This document shows, piece by piece, positions 21,742 through 33,781 of a stretch of DNA of 64,000 nt. Origin of the DNA: Caprella mutica (Eukaryota > Arthropoda > Malacostraca > Amphipoda > Caprellidae); assembly GCA_947561585.1 (NCBI GenBank), contig CANNZV010002328.1:1-64000 (forward strand), written 5' to 3'. The position numbers and the translations under genes are program-made. The notes beneath the pieces were generated by a model. That model was not told where the DNA came from. It did no database searches and saw nothing but the letters and a program-made list of their open reading frames with translations. The first letter of the stretch is position 1; every line of letters starts with the position of its first letter.

Positions 21742-24480
21742 TTATTTGTATAATGGAATGGGTGGATCTGATAGTGCTATTTTTTTGCTACTTGGAAAAT
21801 GTGATTTTTTGATGTGGAATTGATTGGTTTGGATTGGGAAACTATTGTAAAGAGTTGGGTTGTTTATTTGAATTTTGTTCCAGATATTGTTTGCGAGATT
21901 GTGGAGATGTATGTTGATGGGGTCTAGATTGGTTTGTTGGTGAAGAGTTTGAGATGGGATTTTGTCTATTAATCTATTGCCTGTAATGAATCGGATTGCT
22001 TTGTTCTGTAGTCGTTGAAATTGTGTCATTTGTGTTTTTGAGATGGTGTGAAGGGGAATGGTGGGGTAGAGGAGGGGGGATCGGACTGTTGCTGTGTATA
22101 AGTATTTCTTAGTGTGTTGGCTAAGGTCCCTAAATCTATATAGTTTGCTGAGTCTATTTTGTGCTATTGCTTTCCTTTGTGCTATTTGTGGTGTGAACCC
22201 TAGTCTATTAATTGTTAATCCTAATACTTTCCCTTCCCGTTTGTATGGCACTACTGTTTCCCCTATGTCTACTATTGCTGTCTTTTTCCTACCTATATTG
22301 ATCAAATTAAATTTCCCTACATTTGTCCTTATTTTCCATCGTTGTTCATAGTCGTTGATTTGCCGTATTGCACGTTCTGTCAGTTTCCCTAAGTATCTAA
22401 AATTGTCCCTAGTTGAAATAATTTGTGTAATGTCGTCAGCAAATAATATATAGTCAGTCTTGGGTATTGGGTCAGGTATGTCGTGAGTGAAGTAACTGTA
22501 AAGAGTTGGGGAGAGACAGGCGCCCTGGGGGACGCCTGTCTTTAAGGGGAATTCCGGTCCTACGTGGTTGCCTATTCTTATTGATGCATATCGGTCGTCG
22601 AGGTAGTTGCATAAAGTCTTCGTCATACAGTCATCAAGTCCTAGTAAAGTTATTTTAAATTTGAGTCCATTGTGCCAGACCTTATCAAAGGCCTTGGCAA
22701 CGTCCCTAAATACTAAGTCGATGTTGTTCCCTAACCTAATGTCCCTAGAAATTGTTTCATTTAAAGTCGCTAAAGCTGTATGTGTTCCCCTATGAGCCCT
22801 AAATCCATGTTGCCTAATGTTGATGTTCCCTGATTGTTGCAGTTTGTGGTTCAGTCGATTGTTAATTATCTTGTCTAAAATCTTGCCATGTATGTCTAAT
22901 AATGAAATGAGTCTATAGTTTTTTGTTTTGTTTTGGTTGATATTTGATTTAGGAATAAGGATCATGATTGCTTTTTTGAAAGGTTTGGGGAAATAGCCTA
23001 ATGAAATGGAAAGGTTGAATATTGATATGAGTGCTATGGTCATATTTGGGGGTAAATTTTGTAATTGAAGAAGTTTTATTTTACTGGGTCCTGGTGCTTT
23101 ATTTTTAAATGTCTTGAGAGTCTTCTTGTATTCTTCTATTGTGATTGGTGGAAATGATTGTTGGAGTCTATTAATGTCGGCTGTGTCAAATGGTGATACT
23201 ATTTCGTCTACTGTAGACATGTGTTGATCAATTTCGTTGGTAAAGTCGTTGTCTTGCTGTCCGTCGTCCGTAAAAATTTGTGAAAAATGCTGCCTAAAAA
23301 TGTGTTCTTTTTCGTTGTCTGAGTTGTATTTTTGTCCGTTGTCATCTGTCAAATATGGTGCTGTTTGTTTGTTGTTTCCTTGTAGTCGTTTGATTGTCTT
23401 CCAAAATTTACTGGGGTCGTCTTCTAAATCTAAGTCATTTATAAGTTGTTCCCATGTCGTAGCCCGTTTGTCCCTATATACTTGTTGAATGGTAGTCTGT
23501 AGTCTGTGCATTTGCCTGTATTTGTCTATTGATGGTCCGTATGTTGTAATATTATCTAGTAATCTATTGTAGTCAGCTTGGAGTTGTAAAATTGTATTGT
23601 CTGGTCGAACTCCGGGTATTGCTCTTTTGTAAATTGTTGGTGTGGTTTGATTTGTTGCGTCAGTGGTTGCGTTAGTCCATTTGTATATATAGTCGTCGAT
23701 GTCGTTTGTAGTTGCGTCGTGTTTCATATCTAAGTTATAGTTCGATAAAATTGTCTTATATATGTCCCAGTTGGTTTTATGAAATTGTTGTCGAGGTTTG
23801 ATAGGGTAATGAATGAGTGATGTTGATAATTTAGCTATGATGGGGATATGGTCTGAAGGGGTTAGGGGGCCTGGTGCAAGATGGAGATTATAATGGAATG
23901 TACTATTAGTTAAAACAATGTCTGGGGTCCCACTGCCTGTGGGACCTATGAAAGTCGGAAAGTCTGGTCCATGGTGGGTTAGGTTGTATTTTTGCATTAT
24001 TTTAATTAATTGTCTGCCCGTGTTGTTTGCCCTTCTGTTGTTGAGTCCAAAATGTCGTGCGTTTAAGTCTGCTATTATTATCGTCGGTCTGTCGTCATGT
24101 AATAGTGTGTGAAAGTCAATGTAATTTAAAAAGTAGTCTCTAGGTGGATTGTAAGTCGTCGCTATTGTAATGTTGCCTTGTATTGTTTCTATTGTAATTG
24201 CTAGTAAGTCCGTATGAAAATTGTCGTGTAGTCTGTAAGTTAAATTTTTCCTAATGGCTATTGCTGATCCGCTATTGTTTTCGTCTTTTTTGTTGCTGTA
24301 TATGGTGTTGTAGTTAAATATTTTGAAGCTATTGCCTGATTTAATGGAGTGTTCGTTGATTAAAATTACGTCTGGATTGATATTATTGTAAATGTTTGAG
24401 AGAGCAAATCTGTTAGTTGTCCAATTTCGTACATTATGCTGTATAATAGTCAAGTCATAAATATTAAGTCTGTCCGTCAT
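21742..24480 (-). CDS. LINE ORF2: endonuclease and reverse transcriptase
   Basis: 912 residues, open throughout. The N-terminal 220 residues form an apurinic-type endonuclease: IIQHNVRNW, INEHS, TTYNPPRDYF, IIADLNARHFG and SDHIPIIAKL carry the expected Asn, Glu, Asp and His positions. The reverse transcriptase spans about 480-740 with NYRLISLLDIHGKILDKII, QHGFRAHRGTHTALATL, FRDVAKAFDKVWH (motif A), TGVPQGACLSPTLYSYF (motif B) and YILFADDITQI (catalytic FADD), followed by the thumb. The protein nicks the target and primes reverse transcription there. Jockey-clade assignment is by motif style. Its ATG overlaps the ORF1 stop as TAATG, an arrangement known to couple ORF2 translation to ORF1 termination in the silkworm LINE SART1. 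Confidence 0.9.
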   Translation of the reverse strand: MTDRLNIYDLTIIQHNVRNWTTNRFALSNIYNNINPDVILINEHSIKSGNSFKIFNYNTIYSNKKDENNSGSAIAIRKNLTYRLHDNFHTDLLAITIETIQGNITIATTYNPPRDYFLNYIDFHTLLHDDRPTIIIADLNARHFGLNNRRANNTGRQLIKIMQKYNLTHHGPDFPTFIGPTGSGTPDIVLTNSTFHYNLHLAPGPLTPSDHIPIIAKLSTSLIHYPIKPRQQFHKTNWDIYKTILSNYNLDMKHDATTNDIDDYIYKWTNATTDATNQTTPTIYKRAIPGVRPDNTILQLQADYNRLLDNITTYGPSIDKYRQMHRLQTTIQQVYRDKRATTWEQLINDLDLEDDPSKFWKTIKRLQGNNKQTAPYLTDDNGQKYNSDNEKEHIFRQHFSQIFTDDGQQDNDFTNEIDQHMSTVDEIVSPFDTADINRLQQSFPPITIEEYKKTLKTFKNKAPGPSKIKLLQLQNLPPNMTIALISIFNLSISLGYFPKPFKKAIMILIPKSNINQNKTKNYRLISLLDIHGKILDKIINNRLNHKLQQSGNINIRQHGFRAHRGTHTALATLNETISRDIRLGNNIDLVFRDVAKAFDKVWHNGLKFKITLLGLDDCMTKTLCNYLDDRYASIRIGNHVGPEFPLKTGVPQGACLSPTLYSYFTHDIPDPIPKTDYILFADDITQIISTRDNFRYLGKLTERAIRQINDYEQRWKIRTNVGKFNLINIGRKKTAIVDIGETVVPYKREGKVLGLTINRLGFTPQIAQRKAIAQNRLSKLYRFRDLSQHTKKYLYTATVRSPLLYPTIPLHTISKTQMTQFQRLQNKAIRFITGNRLIDKIPSQTLHQQTNLDPINIHLHNLANNIWNKIQINNPTLYNSFPIQTNQFHIKKSHFPSSKKIALSDPPIPLYK

Positions 24481-26095
24481 TAGTAATTTAGAAAGAATAT
24501 GTTGGTCCTTTTATTGTATTCGTCGTGGTCAAGAAGTTGTATTATATCATGTCTATGGAATGTCGTGCCCTTGTTTGTCTTTAGTTCTTTTATCAAAATT
24601 GTTGGATAAGCCCTGTCTATTACCCCTATTTTAATTTTCCCCTGTGACAGTAGTTGATATAAGTCGAAGTCAGAAGTCGTTTCGTCGATAACTGGATTGT
24701 TAGTAGTTGCATCCATGTATATATAATATGTTTCGTCTGGTTTGGTGTGAGCGTTGTCTATAGAATGTATTTTGTGGGATGTGATTGAATTTGATCTAGT
24801 ATGTTTTTCGGATATGGATTGAGTTCGTTGTCTATTGCGGGATCGGTCATTTTGTCTTTGTGGTTGTGGTGAAGGTAGGTCTGTTCTGTCTTCTTTTGCA
24901 GTCTTTTGTTTTTGTGGTGGGGGTTGGTCATTGGTAGTTGGAGGGGTTGTTCTATGTCTCTTTTTAGTCTTTTTTGATTTTGGTTTTGTTGAGGGTCCGT
25001 CGTCAGTGTCAGTTGAGGGTATATTGTCAGTTTCCATGCGTTGGGTCGTCGAGTCGTCAGATCTATCAAAGTATATATTTAGTATTTCTTGCGAGTCACG
25101 GTCGGGAAATTTGGCGTCGATGTCATAATTTAGTTTTAGAGATTCGGAGAGTGTTTATCCGAATCTCTTTTTTCCGGTTAATGTGGCTTTATGTGCTTCT
25201 AAAATAAGTGCTATTAGTTTAATGTCCATGTTTGATGATAAATTTATTTGTTTTGGTTGTATGTTTTCGACTGTTGTTTTGACTATTTTTGCATATGTAG
25301 CATTTCAGTTATTTGTTGTTGTTGTTTGTGATTTGAATCTATTGTCTTTATGGTTTCTTTTCTGTATGGGCAACTGGCTGCTAGGGTTCTATGGGGTTGA
25401 TTACAGTTGAGACAGGATTTGTGGGGGGATTTGCAGTCTATGTGGGTATGGCCTTCATTAGCGCATTCTGAACAAACTATTTTAGTGGAGGTGCATTCTT
25501 TAGTGATATGGCTATTGAATTTGTAGCATTTGTAGCATATTAAGATGTGGGTGAATTTTTCTATGGAACATTGGTGGGGGGAAATGCGGGTGTTGAAAAG
25601 TAGTAGTCCGTCTGTGATAATTCTATTGGCCATTGCAGTATCTTGTAATTGGAGTTTTAGAACGTGTGTGTATTGTTTGATTTTGGTAACCTCCCTGACC
25701 TGGAGCCAAGGGTGGTTTCGTTCAAGCTCGGCCTTCAGCTCGTCAGCTGTTCGACTGCCGACCGAATGGTCGAGCTGTCGAACGAACACAGACCTCTTGG
25801 CTCTCAGTTCAGGGGGAATAGATGGTTCGAGATTGATAGTACGGAGGGACTGGATGGAAGCGGGGGTGAGGAGTTTGTCTATATTTTCTTGCTTGTCAGT
25901 GTGGGCATAAAAACCATTGTGAGTGTCTTTGATTCGTGTTAGGGGGGTGTCTATGCCTCTGAAAGTAACTCTAAATATCTGTTCATGTGTTGTTGGGGTA
26001 TTGGGATTAATTTTCCTAAGTAGTATTTTGTAGTTTTTTCTGTTTGAGTTGGAGGGTGTGGGGCCACCAGGGCCCCTGTTGTATTGTCCTAACAT
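24480..26095 (-). pseudogene. LINE ORF1 (Gag-like, zinc knuckles), broken by two frameshifts
   Basis: The frame opens at 26095 (MLGQYNRGPGGPTPSN). It holds an RNA-binding region and three zinc knuckles near the end of a 270-codon stretch: CYKCYKFNSHITKEC, CSECANEGHTHIDC and CLNCNQPHRTLAASC. It stops at 25283. Coding-like sequence continues in another frame for about 43 codons to a TAA near 25,154. A third frame then runs through a charged, Pro/Gln-rich tail to the TAA at 24482-24480. I read this as one original ORF1 of about 540 codons with two single-base indels. An alternative is programmed frameshifting, which I think less likely because two shifts would be needed. ORF1 proteins package element RNA. 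Confidence 0.75.
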
Positions 26096-26836
26096 GTCCT
26101 ACCTACCTAATAACAGTAAATGTGTAACCTACCTAGTAATTAATAATTATGTGACCTACTAAAAGGGTAATGATAAACTACCACTATAATAATGTAAATA
26201 TGAAAATAAGTAACAAAATACAAAGAACTTGTTACAATCTTATGGTTTACGGGGCCCCAAGCGGAAAAGAGGCAGCACCCTAAGAGGATAGATAAAGGAG
26301 AAAAATATATACAAAACAGGAAAAAAGAGATAAAGAAAATAGACTAATAGAATAAAGACGAAAACCCTATAATAATTTTTTTGGGTTTTTAAGTTTTATC
26401 CTACCTAAATAAAAAATGGCTAAACTAAGCTATGCCATCACGTGACACGAGGTTTAACTAACCAGTGGCCCAAGTAGCCAATGGCAGTGAGTAGGCAGGG
26501 CTCTACCCCGCCCCCTCGGGAGACGTCACGCAGTGGAAAGGAATAGAGGCAATAAGAATAAAAAGTGCTGGTCCTTCCATTTGCCTAGGGCCCCGTGTGG
26601 GCGCTTAGCAAATCATCAGAATCCAGAGACAACTGATTAAATATGAATTATATACATAAAAATCAGCGCCAATAGGAAATATGAGAAAGAAATTTGAAAT
26701 AAGCGGCAATAATAACAATCCTAAGAGAGTTTATAAAGTGCAACGGTGAGAGCGTTCACACTAGATAACCTTCCTCTGAGATATCTGTTTGATGATTGAT
26801 CTATCATCATGAATGCTGAGTGTCGGAGTTTTCGAC

Positions 26837-26844
26837 TTATATAG
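26837..26844 (-). promoter_or_regulatory. Displaced TATA box of EIF1AD copy 2
   Basis: The minus strand reads CCCTATATAAGTCG, identical to copy 1. Immediately downstream (26820) the Jockey-type LINE begins in the same orientation, so this host TATA now sits about 30 bases ahead of the LINE 5' end rather than the EIF1AD exon. Confidence 0.6.
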
Positions 26845-27041
26845 GGAGTGGGAGGAGCTTCGATTCATTTATCTCTAGGTTCCATCTTAAGTCTATTGTT
26901 AAGAAAAAGGTCTTTGTGTGAGATATTAAGCTGTACAATACGGTTTGGAACAATTGAACTATGCCTAAGAGTAAGCCTTAAACCTGATTTAGTATTTCCG
27001 GTTCAGCATTAACGTTATTGGACACGAATTATAATGGTAAT

Positions 27042-27850
27042 TATACAATGCGGGAGGAGAATCCAAACGTGTGACCATGAACAGAGCTTTATTCAAAGAA
27101 TGTAACAGCGCGGTACTGAAATATAAAAAAAAGATTCTTAAAACTCTGAACAATAAAATTTACCTAATTAAACTTTACACATATTGGTATCAGAACAAAC
27201 TAAAACTTTATTACATCAGTTAAAAATGGACAAATTCACCACGCCATGATAAATATAAAATATCTCTGCTAACAGTTAAAATATACAAATAGTAGCACAT
27301 ATTCCCAAATTAATCAGTAGTGGGATTTAGGTCAGTGAGCTCAATCACCGTCACCTCTTACATCATTAAACTACTTGTTACTATCCGCAATAGATTCACT
27401 ACTTCTCACCTGACTGTTTTGGATTCGTGTTTATTACACGGTGATAAAGTTTCTCCCAGCACTGCAATAGCCCTTCTCCACTCCTTGTAACTTAAGAACT
27501 TTTACTAGCAAAACTAATTTCAAACCGTCTCAAATAATCTAAACTAATGATCTCCAATCTGAATAATTCAGGCACCAATCTAAAATAAGGCATAGACTGA
27601 ATAAATCAATCACAAAGGAACGACAGTACTAAATAAGGAATTGCTTCCTTCACCCACAAATTAAGGAGGCTGAAGGGAAGCGAACACCTGCTAACTTACG
27701 CACCATTCAAAACACACTAACTATATTCTACCTACATTCTACTGCCCTACCTATCTCTCACACTGAACAATATTCGATTGAACACTATTTCAATATATGT
27801 CTCCCTCTGGTGGAGGAGTTTGTAAACTTAAATCATGAATGCATTTAATA
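27042..27850 (-). repeat. 3' LTR of BEL/Pao element 1
   Basis: 809 bases. On the plus strand it begins TATACAATGCGGGAGG and ends GCATTTAATA. It lacks the usual TG...CA termini. It has one extra G (GAAGGGAAGC near 27,674) relative to the other LTR. Confidence 0.85.
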
Positions 27851-27910
27851 GTCCCTTCTCGGGAATTCGTTCCACACTCTTGTCCTGTTCAATACAGGAT
27901 CTAATATTAT

Positions 27911-30900
27911 TTATGGCAGTTCTTCGTTCTCGATTAACATAATCAGCTTTGATATTGGTCTTACGTATGTTCTACCCTTAGAGTTCAGAGTCAAACTTCT
28001 AACTAGTCCGTCTGAGCTTGTTTTTACATTCATGACTCGACCTACGGACCAATGACATCTAGGTTGAGTTTCATCAATCATCAAGACAATATCTCCAATC
28101 TTCACGTTTCTTTTTTGTTCGACCCACTTCGCACGACCTTGCAGAGAACTACGATAATCGCGGCACCAACGTTTCCAAAATTGATCTGCGATAGCTTGAA
28201 TGTGCTCATATCTCTTGCATACATCAGGCACTGTCTTTGGCACGTTTCCCTCAAATATCATAGAAGTTCCAAGATTGAGCAATTTTTGTGGATTTAGTAC
28301 TCCCTCTGAAGGATCATCACCAACTATAATCAAAGGTCTGCTATTAACAATTGCTTCAACTTCACAGAAAACAGTTTGAAGACTGTCATCAGTGAACGTT
28401 TTCCGACCCATCACAGACTCAAGTACTCTCCTCACAGTGCGTATCACCCTTTCCCATATTCCACCGAAATGAGACGCCTTAGGGGTATTAAATTCCCATC
28501 TTACATCCATTTTTCCAACACCGTACAACACACGAGCATTTCCTAACGATTCCAATAATTCTCTTTTCGCACCAACAAAATTAGTTCCATTGTCTGAACA
28601 AAACAATCTTACCATACCTCTGCGAGACATGAACCTCCTGATAACCCTGAGTATAGCTTCAGATGACAAATCTTGTGCTATCTCAAGGTGCACGGCTCTA
28701 ACATTCATACAAGTGAAAATCACTCCATACCGTTTTACTTGCGTTTTTCCACGACCCACAGACACGTAGAAAGGCCCAAAACAATTCAATCCAGTAAAAG
28801 TGAATGCTGGTACATGGTCTGCAACTCTTTCCTCAGGTAAGCAAGCCATTTTTTGTTGGAGAGACTTCCCCTGAACCTTTTTGCACAAGACGCATTTGGA
28901 AATTACTCTACGTACAGTTGAATATCCACGTATTATCCAAAACATTTCCCTTGTCCATCCTAATACTGTAGATACTCCAAGATGACCTGCTCTAGCATGA
29001 CAGTCACGAATAATCAATGTTGTCACGTGATGATCCTGCAACACAATTGGATGTCTACTATTATATGGTAGCTCACTGTTACTTAATCTCCCGCCTACTC
29101 TTATCAGATCATTATTCAAGAACACGCCCAAATTTGAAAGAACACTTCCCTTTCTAACAGACATTCCCTTTGTCAAACACTCGTACTCTGAACTAAATCG
29201 TTCACCCTTCACAATCTTCAAAATACATCTCTCTGCTTTCTCAGTTTCGCCAACCGTAAGTCCTTTACTGTCGGGATCGAGCTTTTTCTTATTAGAAACA
29301 AACCTAATGAACTTTTGAAGCCATCCAACTGCGCGTATTAAAGCTCGCCATTCGGAATAACGTTCGAACAATGTGATCATTGGGCTACACCCTATAGCAA
29401 GGGCCAGGACAGGAACATCTCTTTTTACTTCCAGGTCCTCTGTCGAATTGAAGTCAGCTGCCTTCTCTTCAATCGGCCACTCACTCTCTCTATTTAGAAG
29501 AAAGCTGGGTCCTTTCTTCCACCTCTCAGTAAACTGTCCACGAGATCCTTCGTCCGCTGGATTGGAACCAGTATTAACATATCGCCACTCGTGTAGGTTC
29601 GTTTTCCTCTTTATCTCTGATACTCTGTTCGCCACAAATGTTTGATATCGGAGCTTATCGTTGCGTTAGTATCTTAGAACCGTCATACTGTCAGTCCACA
29701 AAAAAGTCTTATCAAACGAAGTTTTCAAAGTTTTCTTTAATCTATGGCACATTCGAGATACCAGAGTGGCAGCAACTAATTCCAGTCTTGGCACAGTGAC
29801 TGATTTGAGTGGATTCACCCTTGCGTTTCCCATTACAAATGTGCAATCCACCTCTCCATTAAATTGTTCTACTCGCACGTAAGCAACTGCGGCATGTCCT
29901 CGCTCACATGCATCACCAAATATATGCAATTGCAGACAACTAACTGTGTCAAATCTACCTATAACATTTCGAGGTACATTCGTCTGCTGTATAAAATGCA
30001 TGCTTAATATCCAAGTCTTTGCTCTCTCTTCATGAGATTCATTTAACTTACCATCCCATTCAAGTACCCCATCCTCCCGAATGACGTCTTGAAATAAGAT
30101 TCGACCCTGCAATACCAAAGGAGCTAACAATCCTAACGGATCGTACACCCCTGCAATGGATGATAACAGTTTTCTCTTTGTTGCTGGTGTTTCCCTAGTT
30201 GCATTTACTACCCCAAGACTATCAGAAGCCACATTCCACACAACTCCTAAGGCTTTTTGACAGCTCTTTTCAGCATCCACATCTCCTGCTAGATCCCTTT
30301 GAATCTCATCAACGTTACTAACATATTTACACAAATTGAATCCCCCCATAGAACATAGATTTTTTATCTTAAGCGCCTCTGTCCGCATCAACGACAAACT
30401 ACTTCCGGATCTTAAGCAATCATCTACGTAGAAATTATCAGTCAATATATTTCTAACAGACTTGTTGAAAGTGTCGTGCATATCATCCCCTAGTTTACGT
30501 AGCGCATAGTTAGCGATGCTAGGAGATGATGACGCGCCAAAAGGATGCACAGCCATCTGGAATTCGTGAATTTGTCCACCTTCTATACCTCCATCCCACC
30601 AAAAGAATCGCAAGTATTTTCGATGCTTCTCCGGCACCAAGACTTGATGAAACATAGCTTCTATGTCAGCTGTGTATGCAACGCAACCTTCTCTAAATCT
30701 TAATAATACATCGATGAGTTGCGTTGCCAGGTCAGGGCCAGAGTAAAGCAAATCGTTCAGCGATAAGCCATTACTCTTTGCAGCACAGTCAAAAACTATT
30801 CGAACCTTATCTGGTTTTGCTGGATGTTTCACAGCGAAATGAGGTATGTACCATTTCCCTTTAGAATTTGAACATTCAACCTTTTCAACATACCCCTTCC

Positions 30901-33781
30901 TTATTAAATCTTCCATTCCCCCTTCGTATTGTTTTCGTAACTCAGGATCTTTTTCTAATTTTTTCTTTAAACCCATAACACGCCTGTAAGCAGAAGACCG
31001 TGTGTCTGGCAAGTCACTTGAGTGTTCGCGCATTGGTAAAGGAATCTCATAATGAGTATTTACACTACGACAACCATCCTCTACCAATTTTAACCAATGC
31101 TCATCTTCTCCAGAAAACCCTTCCTTATCCTCGACCAACCCCTCAAATCCCCTTTCAAATGCACACTCAACCAATCTCTTAATCTCTTCTGTATTTATTC
31201 GCACCTTATTAACAGGAACATTACTAGAAGACTGACCTGCAATCAATCCGATCACAGACCAACCCAAGAGTGACCTGATGGCGTAAGGATCTCCTGATCG
31301 TGGTGCTACTCTTATTTCTATAGGTCCGTGCGCAGCAGGTACATTTGAACCTAACATCAAATCAACATCTCTTACCACATTCAATTCAATACCCTGCAAA
31401 TGATCCCACCTAGCAATCTCACTCCTATCAATTACATCTTTCTTGTTTATCGGTATTTTGTTTACAACATAAACCGGTGGCAGCGGTATCCACTCTTCTT
31501 CATTTTCACCCTTCACTGTCAGACCGGAAACTAGATAGGTCTTTTCCCTTTTACTCGCATGTAAGGTTTCAGCGTGGAGAAAAGCTTCATGAATATCACC
31601 TTTACTGATGTTCAGTTTATCTAGAAGTCTAGAAGTACAAAACGAGACAGCACTACCTTGGTCCAAGAATACTGATATATGCGATATGGAATTGGAATTA
31701 CTCCTTATGACCGCTGGTAGAACCGCCATTGCTCCTATATCAGTCCCTTCTCTTATGGATACTCTTCCAATAGGTACCCTGTTTCCCTGCTCAGAATTAG
31801 AATTGAAGACCCTATCAGATCCAATTTCATTTAGTTCCCCACCATTACTAAACTTTGGATCATTTCTATTTGATCCATTTTGAATGCGTCGAGAAGTGTT
31901 TCCAAAGCTGGGCGTAAAACTACTCCAATCTGTTCCCGACAAGCTTCTATCAACATGCAACATCTCATGGTGATATCTATCACACTTATTACAAATTTTA
32001 GGTCTAGGACAATTGTTAGCAGAATGTCCCTCCACCAAGCAAATAAAGCAGGCTCTTCGCTTCTTTACTAAATCGAAACGATTGTTCACTTGCAATCCCT
32101 TAAAATATCTACAAGATTCAATCTTATGCGAGTCACCACATTGGTAGCACTTGGGGTTAAAATTTAATTCCCCGTCTCGCTTGGTATTACTGAAATGATT
32201 ATCTTTCTCCACTTGCCCAGATTCAAAATGATCGTTGCCAAATGAAACCACGTTGATAGGTATCACTTTTCGATTGCGACTGTTCACCGTACTAGTTCCC
32301 ACAAAGAGTTTATGCATGACTTCCTTTCCGAATATTGGATCAGAATCGGTTCTGGCAGCTTGTTCGACGAATCTGACTAAATCCATATACACTATTTGAC
32401 CTCCTTCCTCCCTTTTCCTTGATACTAACTGTCTCCATCTATCCTGCAACCCAAACGAAAGCTTAGATATCAGCAGTCTAATAGTTTTGGGATGTTCTAA
32501 TTCACTTTTCCCTGAAGGTACTTGATCGACAACATTACCGGTCAATCTTAGCGATACGGCAAAGGCCCGCAGCGCTTCAACATCATCCCTTCCAACGGTA
32601 GGACGAGAAAGCAATTTATCGATAAATTCAGATCCTACGAGCTCCGGTGCGCCATATTTTTCATTGTACCATTTCCATATCTCAGTTAAGCCCCTTCGCG
32701 AATCCATATATAAAGCTGCCTTGACTAGTTCCCGGGGCTCGCCTCTAGTATACTGGTAAATGTAATGCAGTTTCTCTCCTTCATCAATAGTTTTAGAATT
32801 CATGATGGACTGCATAGATTGTTTAAAGATCGTATATTCACTAGCTTCGCCAGAAAAGACTTCAATCTCATGTTTTGGTAAACACATCCGTAAGCTGTTG
32901 GCAGTTAACTCCCGTAACATGATATTATCTTTTTTCTCTGAAAGATTTTCCCCACCAACACCCTGTCCATCAAGCTTCCCGTTCTCTTTCTTACTGCTAT
33001 TCGCATTGTTATTATTCTCGGCTTCTTTCAATTGCTGAATTTCTAGATACTGTCTATCTTGCCTCCATAAATTACTTTCCTCTATTATTTGCTTAGGTGT
33101 CGATTGGAAATTCTGAACTTCTCCCAAATCTACCCGAGCATATCTTCCCCAAGCCTCCGCTTCAACTCTAAGCGCATCATCTCTTGCTTCTCTCTCCAAC
33201 GCCATTATTTCCTCTTCTAACTCTAGTTCACGCAATTTCTCCTTTAATTCTTCATCTCGTCGTAGTTTCTCTTTTTCTAATCGCTCTTTTTGACTCTGTC
33301 TTTTCAATCTTTCCAACTGTTCTAACTTATCATTCTGAGCTGCCTCTACCTTTCTTCTAACTTCTACTCTCCTTCTTTCTAAGGCTGACAACGATGTCAT
33401 GCAAGTGGAAGTGCGAGATACCATCGATACATGAGAACCTACTCCCTTCTGTTTTACTTTCTTTGCGACAGCACCTACCTGAGAAACGCTATCTTCTGGT
33501 CTAATATCATCGTTGGCACCCACTTGTTCACCCACATTGACACTATTGTTTTTAACCATCACCTCAGTACACTTAACCTCCTGAATCACACCATCTTCGT
33601 TCTGATCACTCATCTCGACTCTTCTACCCGTTCTAACTAACTCTAAAACCTTGTCAACAGTCAATTTTCTCTCTCTCATCACTTCTTCCAATCTACAAAG
33701 CAAATCATTTTTAGCCCCTGCCGAAGATTCACCTAAGCTAGCGAGAGCTATCTTTAAACTGCTAATGGTTAGCTTTTCCAT
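27911..33781 (-). pseudogene. BEL/Pao Gag-Pol polyprotein, one in-frame stop and a changed integrase residue
   Basis: The frame runs 1,956 codons from ATG at 33781 to 27911. In order: a SAP-like N-terminus (about 1-55), a long charged coiled coil (about 130-215, KLEQLERLKRQSQKERLEKE), Gag, two zinc knuckles (about 550-620, CYQCGDSHKIESC, CFICLVEGHSANNC), protease with DQGS in place of DTGS (about 704), reverse transcriptase with NFYVDDC (about 1,117), RNase H (IFGDACERG, PRLELVAATL, WTDSMTVL) and integrase with HHCC zinc site. A single TAA (29668-29666) follows TVLRY, just after RNase H; the frame then resumes unchanged. Integrase acidic positions read GLNCFGP, SDNGTNF and GIWERVIR: the first Asp is Asn (codon AAT). 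Both changes would block integration unless bypassed in trans. Confidence 0.88.

Larger units (their letters stand above)
20810..26808 (-). mobile_element. Jockey-type LINE inserted at the promoter of EIF1AD copy 2
   Basis: About 6.0 kb between 12-bp target duplications ATGAATGCTGAG (20798-20809 and 26809-26820), absent from A1. Layout on the minus strand: roughly 700-base 5' UTR (26808-26096), ORF1 with zinc knuckles (26095-24480, two frameshifts), ORF2 endonuclease and reverse transcriptase (24480-21742), then a 930-base 3' region with four related hairpins (21636-21231), an A17 run (21113-21097) and 275 further bases ending in a 13-base C run (20821-20809). It lies in the same orientation as the host gene. 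ORF2 being intact suggests a recent insertion. Confidence 0.85.

Noticed and set aside
22094..25942. Several plus-strand frames of 60-120 codons across the Jockey-type LINE
   Set aside because: They are antisense shadows of ORF1 and ORF2.
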